Source: Natrinema thermotolerans DSM 11552 (GTDB taxonomy: Archaea; Halobacteriota; Halobacteria; Halobacteriales; Natrialbaceae). From it: a stretch of 43,269 bases of DNA. Positions 1 to 7,637 of this stretch are shown here, one piece after another. The position numbers were made by a program, and so were the translations under genes. Within the stretch, counting starts at the first letter, position 1; each line of letters opens with the position of its first letter. Location: NCBI GenBank assembly GCA_000337115.1, contig AOIR01000023.1, positions 18,795 to 62,063 of the forward strand, written 5' to 3'. The notes beneath the pieces were generated by a model. The model was given only the letters and a program-made list of their open reading frames with translations, searched no databases and was not told the origin of the DNA.

Positions 1-60
1 GTTGTGGGACTACCCGCGCCCGAAAGGACTGGTAGTCCGGTGACTGGACTGCAGACCTGA
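1..60 (+). CDS. Possible 3' tail of an IS200/IS605-type tnpB gene (partial)
   Basis: The frame opening at base 1 stays open for 19 codons and stops with TGA at 58-60, reading a short Gly/Pro/Thr-rich tail. It is followed at once by an imperfect hairpin like the right end of haloarchaeal IS200/IS605 (IS1341-type) elements, so the body of a TnpB-like gene may lie just left of the window. Only the tail is visible and it carries no catalytic motif. The assignment rests on recalled resemblance and context and could easily be wrong. Confidence 0.25.
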   Translation, partial: VVGLPAPERTGSPVTGLQT

Positions 61-112
61 AACTCCCACCGCTCGGGATTCCTCCGCGTTCACGCAGAGG
101 AGGATGTCAATG
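61..112. mobile_element. Candidate right end of an IS200/IS605-type element
   Basis: Bases 78-106 form an imperfect hairpin (left arm around TTCCTCCGCG, right arm around CGCAGAGGAGGA), followed by ATGTCAA. Subterminal hairpins without terminal inverted repeats are typical of IS200/IS605 ends, and this motif resembles the 3' end of haloarchaeal IS1341-like elements. A separate 8-bp stem (GGACTACC 7-14 with GGTAGTCC 31-38) lies just upstream. The hairpins are seen directly; the element identity is inference. Confidence 0.3.
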
Positions 113-268
113 CTGAAAATGCGATTCAGTCTGTGGTGACTCTTCCTGGCTTCCGAGGAGCCAGTAAAGCGCCAACCCCAGTACAGCTTCGAGCGGCCCA
201 ATGAAAACTGCACCAAGAAGAAACAGAAAATACGCCGAGAGACCATGGTTGGAACGGCTGGTATCCAT
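107..268 (-). CDS. Possible small membrane protein
   Basis: From an ATG at 268 this frame encodes 53 residues containing one or two hydrophobic stretches (about residues 12-39, around FLFLLGAVFIGP and LGLALYWLLG), followed by a polar tail. The same frame can extend upstream to 409 (100 residues), but the added N-terminus is less protein-like. No family is recognised. It faces the HalOD1 gene divergently across about 250 bases. It could be a chance frame in GC-rich DNA; the clear hydrophobic segment is the only reason to keep it. Confidence 0.3.
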   Translation of the reverse strand: MDTSRSNHGLSAYFLFLLGAVFIGPLEAVLGLALYWLLGSQEESPQTESHFQH

Positions 269-520
269 CTCGGTCTCGTATTCCGTTGATTCCACAAAAA
301 GTTCTGCGCTCAGTTCGAAGACGGAGGTACCGAAAGGACGAGATCCGAGAATTGGACCAGAGTCGGACAGGAGCGCGTGAATCAGCGGTAAGTACAGGGA
401 ATACACCAATCACATCATACAGGATGAAAGCGAATTCACTCGGTTTCTTACAACAGCTATAATCCCATACAGAGCTAGTAGCCTACATAGTGAATTATTC
501 AGAGTCGATCCAGAATCAGT

Positions 521-751
521 ATGACTGGTCGAATACCACCGAGTCAAGCAATTGTGGAGGCTATCGCAGCCATAGAAAACGTTGATCCAATCGCTCTCTC
601 GGTAGAAAAGGGCTGGACCCTGCACGATACTGTCGATCCGGAAGCGCTTGATACACTCCTGAATGAGGGGAGTCTCGTCTCGGTTTCATTCACCATTGGT
701 TCCTATAAGATCCAAATCGAGGGAAAGACCTTACAAATCTGCTTTAACTGA
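521..751 (+). CDS. HalOD1 output-domain protein
   Basis: This 76-residue protein is essentially a lone halobacterial output domain 1 (HalOD1). It has the characteristic pattern of PSQAIVEAIAAIENVDP at the N-terminus, followed by a segment around LHDTVDPEALDTLLNEG and a closing beta-rich piece (VSFTIGSYKIQIEG). HalOD1 domains are small haloarchaeal modules predicted to act as output domains in signalling, either alone or fused to receiver domains; their biochemical role is not settled. The ATG at 521 gives the usual single-domain length. There is no visible operon partner: the next gene starts about 220 bases downstream. Confidence 0.75.
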   Translation: MTGRIPPSQAIVEAIAAIENVDPIALSVEKGWTLHDTVDPEALDTLLNEGSLVSVSFTIGSYKIQIEGKTLQICFN

Positions 752-972
752 GATTTCCGGCACTAGCTTCACAATCAGTTCGCAGCCCTACGTAACGGCT
801 ATTTCATCGAGAACAGTGCCTAATAAATGGGTTTCAGCAGAGCCGAACGCTTGCGACCGCGCACGAGGAACGACGGTGACGGCAGACAGCATCGCTGGGA
901 CAGAAACGGAACTGTTTCGGAGCGAGAGACACCGCAACTGGGTTCTTGCTTCCGTGGCCACAGGGACTGTCC

Positions 973-1557
973 ATGGAGGCGTCGAACTACGATATCGAGG
1001 GACTCGACCTCTCGGCCGACCAGTACACCGTCGAACAGAACCTGATACGGAACGAGTACAGGGCCCTTGACGACCGCGGTAACACGGTCCTCGAGGGGAA
1101 GCAAAAGACGTTCAAACTCAAAGAGGAGTTCCCGTTCGTCGATGCGGACGGCGACGACGTGTTCACCGTGACGGCACAGCAGATCCGGGACTACGAGGGT
1201 CAGTACGTTCTCACGGACGCTCGAAGCGACGAGGACGTCGTCGTTCTCGACCACGAGTACTCGCTCCTCGAGCAGATCACGGGAGCGACCTGGACGATCC
1301 GTGACCCCGAAACCGACGCCGAGCTGGCGGCGATCACGTCTCGGAAGTTCGTCGGTCTGTTCCGGACAGGGCTCTTGGGGAACCTGATCCCACACCACTA
1401 CGAAATCACCGACGCCGACGGCGGCCACGTGGGTTCGATCTCGGGGCAGCTCTCGATGAAAGATCGGTACGACATCGAGATCGACGACGCCAGTTCCGTG
1501 CCGCGGGTCCCAGTCGTGGCCGCCGCGATGGTCATCGACGCGATCGAGGGGCACTGA
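973..1557 (+). CDS. LURP-one-related / scramblase-like protein
   Basis: The 194-residue product resembles the LURP-one-related (DUF567) family, which shares the Tubby/phospholipid-scramblase beta-barrel fold. Recognisable features are the N-terminal YDIEGLDLSADQYTVEQ segment, a central beta-rich region and a C-terminal segment VGSISGQLSMKDRYDIEID followed by a short hydrophobic helix (PVVAAAMVIDAI). Haloarchaea carry several paralogues of unknown function. I chose the ATG at 973 because the nine extra residues of the longer frame are unlike the family. The lipoprotein gene begins 9 bases after the stop, so the two are probably co-transcribed. Confidence 0.7.
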   Translation: MEASNYDIEGLDLSADQYTVEQNLIRNEYRALDDRGNTVLEGKQKTFKLKEEFPFVDADGDDVFTVTAQQIRDYEGQYVLTDARSDEDVVVLDHEYSLLEQITGATWTIRDPETDAELAAITSRKFVGLFRTGLLGNLIPHHYEITDADGGHVGSISGQLSMKDRYDIEIDDASSVPRVPVVAAAMVIDAIEGH

Positions 1558-1566
1558 GTTCGAACC

Positions 1567-2073
1567 ATGGAACGGAACGACGCCTCGAGTGACGGCACCC
1601 ACACCAGACGGGCGGCTCTCGCTGCGAGCGCAACGGCGCTACTGACGGCGGTAGCCGGCTGTACGACCGCAATGGACTTCATCGGAGACCGGTTGCTCGA
1701 ACAGGTCAACGTGTTCAACGAAACCGACCGACGAGTCGCCGGTTCCATCGCCGTCGGCGACCCCGCCGGTGAAACAGCTCTCGACGAGACGTTCGACCTC
1801 GCTCCGTCGGAGTCGGGGAACGACAACGAAGGGTCGGCCTCCGGAGACGACGAACAGTCCGTCGCAGTGTACGACGACGTGTGGGGCGATGCCGGCTCGT
1901 ACGAAGTGACCGTCGAACTGATTGACACCGAAATAGACGGACGATCGCGGGCGAGCGAAACGGTGACGATTAGCGATCCAGACGAGCAGTTACTCGGTGT
2001 CGCACTCGGTTCCGAGGAGGTCGGCGAACCGATCGGCTTCCGCGTCGGCGAGAGCCTCTCCGATCTGGCGTAA
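1567..2073 (+). CDS. Tat-dependent lipoprotein, haloarchaeal hypothetical
   Basis: This 168-residue protein begins with a twin-arginine signal (RR at residues 14-15, hydrophobic ALAASATALLTAVA) ending in a lipobox with Cys32, so it should be exported folded through Tat and lipid-anchored outside the cell. The mature part is acidic and probably beta-rich: it mentions no catalytic motif but has NVFNETDRRVAGSIAV and SYEVTVELIDTEI segments typical of immunoglobulin-like haloarchaeal surface proteins. It lies 9 bases after the LURP-one-like gene and ends just before an IS6-type element at 2114. The ligand or partner is unknown. Confidence 0.7.
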   Translation: MERNDASSDGTHTRRAALAASATALLTAVAGCTTAMDFIGDRLLEQVNVFNETDRRVAGSIAVGDPAGETALDETFDLAPSESGNDNEGSASGDDEQSVAVYDDVWGDAGSYEVTVELIDTEIDGRSRASETVTISDPDEQLLGVALGSEEVGEPIGFRVGESLSDLA

Positions 2074-2113
2074 CGCGAACCGCTATATAACAGCATTCCT
2101 AGACTTACGGCTC

Positions 2114-2799
2114 GTGTTTAGTTTGTAGCATTCTTCCAGACGGCGAAGGCTTGAAGCCACGATTCTGCGGTTGATGGGTTAGCGTGGCTAAAATAGTTTG
2201 AGAACGAAGAGGTTCGGTGTTTTATCTCCCTAAATAGACGTTCGACAGCATTCCGATTTCCGTGCTTTTCGTATCGAAATCGGAGTCCGTGTCGACGGAG
2301 TGCTGTCTGGAGATGCTGGGCGCCATCGACGAGAAACACGGCGTCTTCGACATCGTGTTTCTCCGTGAGTTCTTGCAAAAATCGTTCAGTCAACGCGGTC
2401 GTAGTCGTCGAGAACGGCCGCATATGGAGAATTCTGTTCGTTTCAGGATCGACTGCAGCGTACAGCCAATACCGATGATCATCGATTTGAATCACGGTCT
2501 CGTCGAGCGCAACGTGATTCGGAGTCGCGTCAGCTCTGGCTGTAGATCGGCTTTCTGCACCCACTCATGAACGGCCTTTCGCGATCGTTCGACCCGGATC
2601 TTTCGATTTCTTGAATTGTATTTGAAAGCGACAATCAAGCAAGGTGAAGTCGAATACCGAGTTCCAGTAGTTGACGCGGTGTCCGTTCTCGCTCCACAAA
2701 ACTCAAATCGATCCAGTCCCTACACCCGCTGAGCCGGTCGATTTTTGGCATAGGCACCAGAAAATCGTGCCGCATCACTTTTCACGCTTAACGAAACAC
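2114..2799 (-). mobile_element. IS6-family element, copy A (decayed)
   Basis: A 686-bp element is bounded by near-matching terminal inverted repeats: GTGTTTAGTT at 2114-2123 and AACGAAACAC at 2790-2799 (9 of 10 pairing). On the minus strand it has the same layout as the copy at 29554-30242, including the post-terminal AAGCGTGAAAAGTGA sequence. The transposase gene inside is broken. The 8 bases flanking each side (TACGGCTC and GGCCACTA) do not match, so no target duplication remains, which suggests an old insertion or a recombined one. Confidence 0.85.
2118..2751 (-). pseudogene. IS6-family DDE transposase, inactivated
   Basis: The gene would start with ATG at 2751 (MPKIDRLSGC...) and reads an N-terminal helix-turn-helix region (LSFVERERTPRQLLELGIRLH) before an in-frame TGA at 2637-2635. 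Reading then needs frame changes, at least one of them near 2540, where a base is missing relative to the intact copy at 29603. The remainder (2118-2564) preserves the catalytic domain: ALDETVIQI for the first Asp, DAVFLVDGA for the second and RLFREIKHRT for the Glu. This is a DDE transposase remnant that cannot make a full protein without recoding. Confidence 0.85.
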
Positions 2800-3043
2800 G
2801 GCCACTATCGCCGCGATTGAGCATTTCGCCTCTCGAGTAGCGACTTTCAGCAGCCAACGGAAGCGGAAGAGTGTTCCGTCCGTTGGGGACGGAATTTCTG
2901 AGCGGGTGGTCGACCGCACTACGCGGCCCAAACAAGGAGTTGTGCAACAGGGTGTGGGTTCGATAACTCCCGGGAGAGGAGACGAAATACATTACCCTTC
3001 CAAGCGACTAGCTCGGCCGATATCACAGTCCGAACTGATCGAC

Positions 3044-3313
3044 ATGTACCAGGTTCCACGCTTTGGCAGTGCCGTGGCGTTGTTTCTCGCGGGAGTGTAC
3101 TGTATCGGAACGTACATCTCGCGTGCCGTGATCGATGCCAGTGATGGCAGTCGGTGCCGGCGAGTACACCGATTACGTGGAGTCGCGGTCGTCGCGCTCG
3201 AGGACGTCCTGCTGGCGCACGAGGTGAGAAGACCGCGGATGCGACACTCGAAACGATCGTTCTACGGAGGAATCGACACACAACAAATCGCGGCAACGGC
3301 TACTAGTGACTAA
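3044..3313 (+). CDS. Hypothetical small protein with one membrane segment
   Basis: The frame from ATG 3044 encodes 89 residues: a hydrophobic helix near the start (around SAVALFLAGVYCIGTYI) followed by a basic, Arg-rich stretch that looks unlike normal haloarchaeal protein. It stops three bases before the copper ATPase ATG, so it could be a small membrane partner whose second half has been frameshifted, or a chance frame. Bases 2800-3043 between the IS copy and this frame show no other gene; they hold the likely promoter of the ATPase. Confidence 0.25.
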   Translation: MYQVPRFGSAVALFLAGVYCIGTYISRAVIDASDGSRCRRVHRLRGVAVVALEDVLLAHEVRRPRMRHSKRSFYGGIDTQQIAATATSD

Positions 3314-3316
3314 CGA

Positions 3317-5755
3317 ATGTCCGACACCTCTCCGTCAGAACCCAGCTGTACACTCTGTGACCTCCCCGTCAGTGGGAGTGACATCGTAGCGGACGGCAAT
3401 CGGTTCTGCTGTACTGGCTGTCGAGATGTCTACGTCACCCTCGGGGACGTCGACGACATCGACGCCGACGACGTCCGCCGCGCTCGAGACGATTCACAGT
3501 CCGATCGCGAGGTCCCGTCGGATCACGACGCGACGTTTCTAGAAGTCGACGGGATGCACTGTGCGACCTGCGAGGCGTTTATCGAATCGGCTGCGACGAC
3601 GATCGACGGCGTCAGTGACGCCAGCTCGAGTTACGTGACCGACACGGTTCGAATCGATCACGATCCGGACCGCGTCTCGGCAGCCGACCTCCAAGCGGAG
3701 ATCAGCGGACTCGGCTATAGCGCCTACGCCCGTGACGATACGTTCAGCCGTCGGAGAGCGAATAACTGGGAGATGGGGCGAATCGCAGTCGGTGTCCTCA
3801 TGGGAATGTCCGTCATGTTGCAGTACCTCGTCATCATCTACCCGACGTACTTCGGCGGCCTGTTTTACGGCGATCGGGTCACGGAGTTTTTCGAAAGCGC
3901 GCTCGCGAGTTCCGTCGCCACGCCATTCTACGTCGTCATCGCGGCACTCACGACGATCATCCTGGGCGTGACTGGCAAGCCGATCCTCCAGGGGGCGTAC
4001 GTCAGCGTGAAAACGCGGTCGCCGAACATGGATCTCCTCGTCGCGATCGCGGCCGTGAGCGCGTACCTCTACAGTACGCTCTCGATCGTGTTCGGTGGCG
4101 AACACATCTACTACGACGTGACCGTCGCGATAATCGTTATCGTCACGGTCGGCAACTATTACGAATCGTCGATCAAGCAGGAGGCGACCGAGCGCCTCTC
4201 CGACCTGACCTCCATCCAGGTCAACGAAGCCCGTCGCGTTCGCGAAGACGGTGAGGCAGAAGCGGTCGCAGTCGAGGACCTCGAGGTCGATGATCGCGTG
4301 TTGGTCCGGTCCGGGGAACGAGTCCCCATCGACGGGACGGTCGTCGACGGTGACGCAGCCGTCGACGAGGCGGTCGTCACCGGTGAGTCCCTTCCCGCTC
4401 GGAAGACCGCGGGCGATACCGTCGTCGGCGGCTCGATGGTGACGGACGGCGCGGTGACCGTCCGCGTCGGAGCGGAGGCGACGAGTAGCCTCGATCGGAT
4501 CACCGAACTCGTCTGGGACCTGCAAAGCGGCTCTCATGGGATTCAGAAACTCGCGGACAAACTGGCGACGATCTTCGTGCCGGTCGTTCTCGCTCTCGCA
4601 GTCGTCGTTACGGGCGTGAACCTCCTTCTCGGGAACGGCGTTTCCGCCCTTCTCGTCGGGCTCACGGTGTTGATCGTTTCCTGTCCCTGCGCGCTCGGGC
4701 TGGCGACGCCGCTCGCAGTCGCCGCAGGGGTCCGCGACGCGTTGGAACGCTCGATCGTCGTCTTCGACGATAGCATCTTCGAGCGAATCCGCGACGCGGA
4801 GACCGTCATCTTCGACAAGACCGGCACACTGACGACGGGTGAAATGACCGTCACCGAGACCGACCTCGAGACGGCGTTGCTCAAGAAAGCGGCACTTCTC
4901 GAGCAGCGCTCGTCACATCCGGTCGGTGAGGCCATCGCCACCGAGCGACCGGTGCCCGACGGTGGATCGGTCGAGTCCGGGTCGGACGCCGATTCACCGG
5001 CCGATCGCGTCGATTCCTTCGAGAGCTATCGGAACGGCGTCGCGGGTATCGTCGACGGGGACGAGATCGTCGTCGGCCATCCGGACCTGTTTCGCGAGCA
5101 GGGCTGGGACGTTCCCGCGAACATCACCGATCGAATTGCGAACAACCGTGAAACCGGACGAGTTCCGGTCGCTGTCGGTCGCAACGGGACTGCTGAAGGC
5201 GTAATCGTCGTCGGTGACAAACTGCGGGAGAACTGGGACGAGACGGTGGCATCTATTTCCGACGATGGGAAAGATGTGGTCGTCCTCACCGGCGACGATG
5301 CCCGGGCGGCACAGCAGTTTCGGGATCACGCTGCCGTCGACGACGTGTTTGCGGGCGTTCCGCCGGAAGGAAAGGCCGAGACCGTCACGCGATTCAACGA
5401 GACGGGACGGACGGTGATGGTCGGCGATGGAACCAACGACGCACCGGCGCTGGCCGCGGCCGATCTCGGCATTGCTCTAGGCGGTGGGACTGCGATGGCC
5501 GCTGACGCCGCGGACGTCGCCCTCGTCGATGACGACCTCGCGTCCGTCGGGACGGTTTTCGACCTCGCTCGAGCGACGAATCGCCGTGTGAAAGGCAATA
5601 TCGCGTGGGCGTTTTGCTACAACGCCATCGCGATCCCGCTTGCCGTACTCGGTCTGTTGAACCCGCTCTTTGCAGCGCTTGCGATGGGCGGGAGCAGTCT
5701 GCTGGTCGTCGTGAATTCGACTCGTCCACTACTGTCCGACGAGGATACCGCCTGA
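3317..5755 (+). CDS. copA: P1B-type heavy-metal (copper) translocating ATPase
   Basis: The 812-residue protein has the full CPx ATPase layout. The N-terminus holds a Cys-rich ATPase metal-binding module (C11, C14, C31, C32, C35), then a heavy-metal-associated domain with GMHCATC (C82, C85). Membrane helices follow, with the actuator TGES at 355-358, the ion-binding CPC at 456-458, the phosphorylation site DKTGT at 500-504, the HP motif at 534-535 and GDGTND at 703-708. CPC plus these domains is typical of Cu(I)/Ag(I) efflux pumps, and the double N-terminal metal module is like the CcoI/CtpA subgroup that can feed copper to oxidases. The substrate is therefore inferred as copper; its direction is export. 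The ATG at 3317 keeps the Cys-rich start. No copper regulator is visible beside it. Confidence 0.9.
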   Translation: MSDTSPSEPSCTLCDLPVSGSDIVADGNRFCCTGCRDVYVTLGDVDDIDADDVRRARDDSQSDREVPSDHDATFLEVDGMHCATCEAFIESAATTIDGVSDASSSYVTDTVRIDHDPDRVSAADLQAEISGLGYSAYARDDTFSRRRANNWEMGRIAVGVLMGMSVMLQYLVIIYPTYFGGLFYGDRVTEFFESALASSVATPFYVVIAALTTIILGVTGKPILQGAYVSVKTRSPNMDLLVAIAAVSAYLYSTLSIVFGGEHIYYDVTVAIIVIVTVGNYYESSIKQEATERLSDLTSIQVNEARRVREDGEAEAVAVEDLEVDDRVLVRSGERVPIDGTVVDGDAAVDEAVVTGESLPARKTAGDTVVGGSMVTDGAVTVRVGAEATSSLDRITELVWDLQSGSHGIQKLADKLATIFVPVVLALAVVVTGVNLLLGNGVSALLVGLTVLIVSCPCALGLATPLAVAAGVRDALERSIVVFDDSIFERIRDAETVIFDKTGTLTTGEMTVTETDLETALLKKAALLEQRSSHPVGEAIATERPVPDGGSVESGSDADSPADRVDSFESYRNGVAGIVDGDEIVVGHPDLFREQGWDVPANITDRIANNRETGRVPVAVGRNGTAEGVIVVGDKLRENWDETVASISDDGKDVVVLTGDDARAAQQFRDHAAVDDVFAGVPPEGKAETVTRFNETGRTVMVGDGTNDAPALAAADLGIALGGGTAMAADAADVALVDDDLASVGTVFDLARATNRRVKGNIAWAFCYNAIAIPLAVLGLLNPLFAALAMGGSSLLVVVNSTRPLLSDEDTA

Positions 5756-5781
5756 GTTCCGGACTACTCCCGTGTTACCGT

Positions 5782-6426
5782 TTAGTTATGGTCGCTGTAG
5801 CGGTCGTCCGGAACGTCCGCAACGGGGACTTCGATCTCGTTCGTTCGCATAAACGGCGGCGTCCACGGATCGTTGTACTGGAGCAACGCCGGCTCGCCGT
5901 CCGTCTCGAGATCTCGTCGTGTGAGTTCCTCACGGAGCCGCTCCCGTTCTCGACGGACGCGCTCGTCCGTCGCGTACCACGAGAACCGGCGGACTGCGAC
6001 CGTCCGTGGCGGTTCGACGACGAGTCGAACGTCGGCATCGGTCGGCGTCGGCGCGGTTTCGGACGTGTACGTCTGCGGGAGGTAGAACGCCATCATCACG
6101 TCACCACTGTCGGACCCCGTTCGCACGGGCGCGGTCATCGGAATCGCAGTACCGCGGACCGCCACCGGCGCGGTCATCGACAACTCCTCGCGGCGCGCGT
6201 TCGCGCCCGAGATGTAGCGAAAGAGACGTCCAAACGCCGTCCGCGCATCCCCTGCCGTCGTTTCGGCGACAATCGTCCTGGGATAGCGACGGATCTCAAC
6301 GCCGTCGAAGCGGCCCAGCGTTTCCGACGGGACGCGTTCGGTCGTTCGATCGACGTACACGCCCCACCCGATCCACAAGACGAGCAGGCCGCCGATACCG
6401 ACTAGTATCTTTCGTGCCGATCGCAT
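5782..6426 (-). CDS. SOUL-family heme-binding protein, membrane-anchored
   Basis: This 214-residue protein belongs to the SOUL/HBP family. It has an N-terminal membrane helix (about residues 7-24, VGIGGLLVLWIGWGVYV), then the family hallmarks VEIRRYPRTIVAET, AFGRLFRYISGAN and the repeated SMTAPV/PMTAPV segments, and ends with a C-terminal strand region around WTPPFMRTNEIEV. SOUL proteins bind heme or tetrapyrroles in eukaryotes; the archaeal role is unproven. It converges with the copper ATPase, 26 bases apart end to end, and stands alone transcriptionally. The start at 6426 is set by the anchor helix. Confidence 0.85.
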   Translation of the reverse strand: MRSARKILVGIGGLLVLWIGWGVYVDRTTERVPSETLGRFDGVEIRRYPRTIVAETTAGDARTAFGRLFRYISGANARREELSMTAPVAVRGTAIPMTAPVRTGSDSGDVMMAFYLPQTYTSETAPTPTDADVRLVVEPPRTVAVRRFSWYATDERVRRERERLREELTRRDLETDGEPALLQYNDPWTPPFMRTNEIEVPVADVPDDRYSDHN

Positions 6427-6689
6427 AGGATCCGTACACCGTACTGGTCAATAGTCCCACGGGGTAGCTTCGAGGTATTTCACATCGGTCGTCGATCGCG
6501 CCGACCGTCTCGACGTGACGCCGTGTAACCGATGCTGGACGACGACGGTTCGCTCGGATATACAACCCTCGAGACGACATCGACGACGGGTACACCCCGC
6601 GTGCCGGCACCGTTCAAAAGGCTCCATCCGGATCTACCGGGCAGTAGTCCGCCGTCGTCCGTGCGCGTCAGCGTTCCGTGTGCTGTCGC
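6427..6689. other. Intergenic region without a recognised gene
   Basis: Upstream of the SOUL gene. Short frames here have unnatural Arg/Ser-rich composition. I see no gene; it should contain the SOUL promoter. Confidence 0.5.
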
Positions 6690-6912
6690 TCGGTGAACTG
6701 CCTCGGGGTCAAGCCCCGAGGCTTCCCGTGGGTTAATCAGACACTCCTATCCGACCATCGGCCTGATAGCCTCGAACGGTCGGATGGGTCACGGCCGGAG
6801 TGTCCACGACCCCCGATGCTTTCCGTCTCAAAGTCACTCTGTGACTTTGCGGGCTGCACAAGAGCTTTGCTCTTGTGAACGTCGCACCTTCCGCACCTGC
6901 GGGAGGCTGTAG
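6690..6912. other. Highly structured intergenic region (candidate RNA or IS605-type relic)
   Basis: Five stems occur in about 220 bases. They are a 9-bp perfect hairpin GCCTCGGGG/CCCCGAGGC (6700-6722), a long two-part stem (ACACTCC 6741-6747 and ATCCGACC 6749-6756 pairing with GGTCGGAT 6778-6785 and GGAGTGT 6797-6803), and three tandem hairpins: CAAAGTCAC/GTGACTTTG (6829-6849), CACAAGAG/CTCTTGTG (6857-6877) and CCTTCCGC/GCGGGAGG (6887-6906, one G-T pair). There is no protein-like frame. The first hairpin resembles sequences around haloarchaeal IS200/IS605 elements, so this may be an element end with a guide-like RNA, or an independent structured RNA. The pairings are seen; the function is inference. 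Confidence 0.4.
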
Positions 6913-6933
6913 ACGGACGGTCTCCGTCGCGGT

Positions 6934-7263
6934 CTAGATCTCTTCCTCCGGGTTCACCGGGCCTTTGTACTTCGATGTCACCGTATCGCCGTCCCGCCAC
7001 TGCCAGTAATAGTACCGGTTGTCGTTGATTTCCTTGATCGTGACCGTCGCCTTCGCGGGGACGTCGTCCGGGAGATCGTCGGGTTGGTCCTCCACCCCGT
7101 CGTCGCCTGCCTCTTCCTCGAGACGAGCCTCGCGGTCCTTGTGTTCGGCTAGCGCCTCGGCGTACGCAGCAACGTCCCGCAGCCGCTCCGGAGCGGACTC
7201 GTTGAGCGCGTCGACGACCTCTGGTGGGAGGTTCGCCGGTGGAGCCGGTGGTTCGTAGGACAT
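6934..7263 (-). CDS. Conserved haloarchaeal protein of unknown function
   Basis: The 109-residue product starts MSYEPPAPPANLPPEVVDALN, continues with a charged helix (RLRDVAAYAEALAEHKDREARLEEE) and an acidic linker, and ends in a beta-like module TVTIKEINDNRYYYWQWRDG with a final KYKGPV. The YYYWQWR module resembles short DUF6788-like domains common in haloarchaea, whose function is unknown. The gene starts 15 bases from a 42-nt inverted repeat (7278-7319), on whose other side lies a helix-turn-helix relic, so this looks like one arm of a divergent regulatory pair. No catalytic residues are evident. Confidence 0.75.
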   Translation of the reverse strand: MSYEPPAPPANLPPEVVDALNESAPERLRDVAAYAEALAEHKDREARLEEEAGDDGVEDQPDDLPDDVPAKATVTIKEINDNRYYYWQWRDGDTVTSKYKGPVNPEEEI

Positions 7264-7277
7264 CGGCGACTCTCGTG

Positions 7278-7319
7278 TTAACCAACACGGAACGCTAATC
7301 GCATAGTTCTGTTGGTTAA
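7278..7319. promoter_or_regulatory. 42-nt inverted repeat, site 1 (candidate operator)
   Basis: TTAACCAACA at 7278-7287 is perfectly inverted as TGTTGGTTAA at 7310-7319, with 22 bases between the arms. It lies between the start of the minus-strand gene ending at 7263 and a plus-strand helix-turn-helix remnant. The same arms at the same spacing recur at 31210-31251 with an unrelated centre. Placement fits a dimeric or paired regulator site; the regulator is unknown. Confidence 0.5.
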
Positions 7320-7385
7320 GGCAGTGGCGACGATTCCCGTGCTGCTGACTGTCACCCTACTCGAAACGTCCTAGATACTAGTTCC

Positions 7386-7560
7386 GTACTGTGCCACGTC
7401 GTACTCCGGCACATCGAACTCGAGGTCATCGCCACCGTCGACCGCGGCGACACGCTCTCCGAACTCGCGACGACGCTCGACCACAGCGAGAGTTCCCTCT
7501 CACGGATTCTCCGGGAAGTTCACGACGGAACTCTCGCAGATCGAGACGGACACACGGCGG
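7386..7560 (+). pseudogene. Helix-turn-helix (MarR-like) regulator, N-terminal remnant
   Basis: In the frame containing base 7401 the DNA reads HVVLRHIELEVIATVDRG, then DTLSELATTLDHSESSLSRI, which is a recognisable winged-helix DNA-binding start seen in haloarchaeal MarR/ArsR-like regulators. No start codon lies in this frame, and after about residue 55 the reading becomes Arg/Ser-rich and runs antisense into the NicO gene. I therefore read it as the surviving front of a decayed regulator whose C-terminus was lost. Its position beside the inverted repeat suggests it once read from that promoter. Confidence 0.5.
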
Positions 7561-7637
7561 CGTCGACGAGGGCCGCCTCTCCGGAGGCGCGAAAGTCCCC
7601 ACGGAAGAGCGAGACGCGGAGGACGGGATGGGTCAGT

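Noticed and set aside
820-1602. Long minus-strand frame opposite the LURP-one-like gene
   Set aside because: Antisense to a recognised gene, with Val/Arg/Asp-rich composition typical of shadows in GC-rich DNA.
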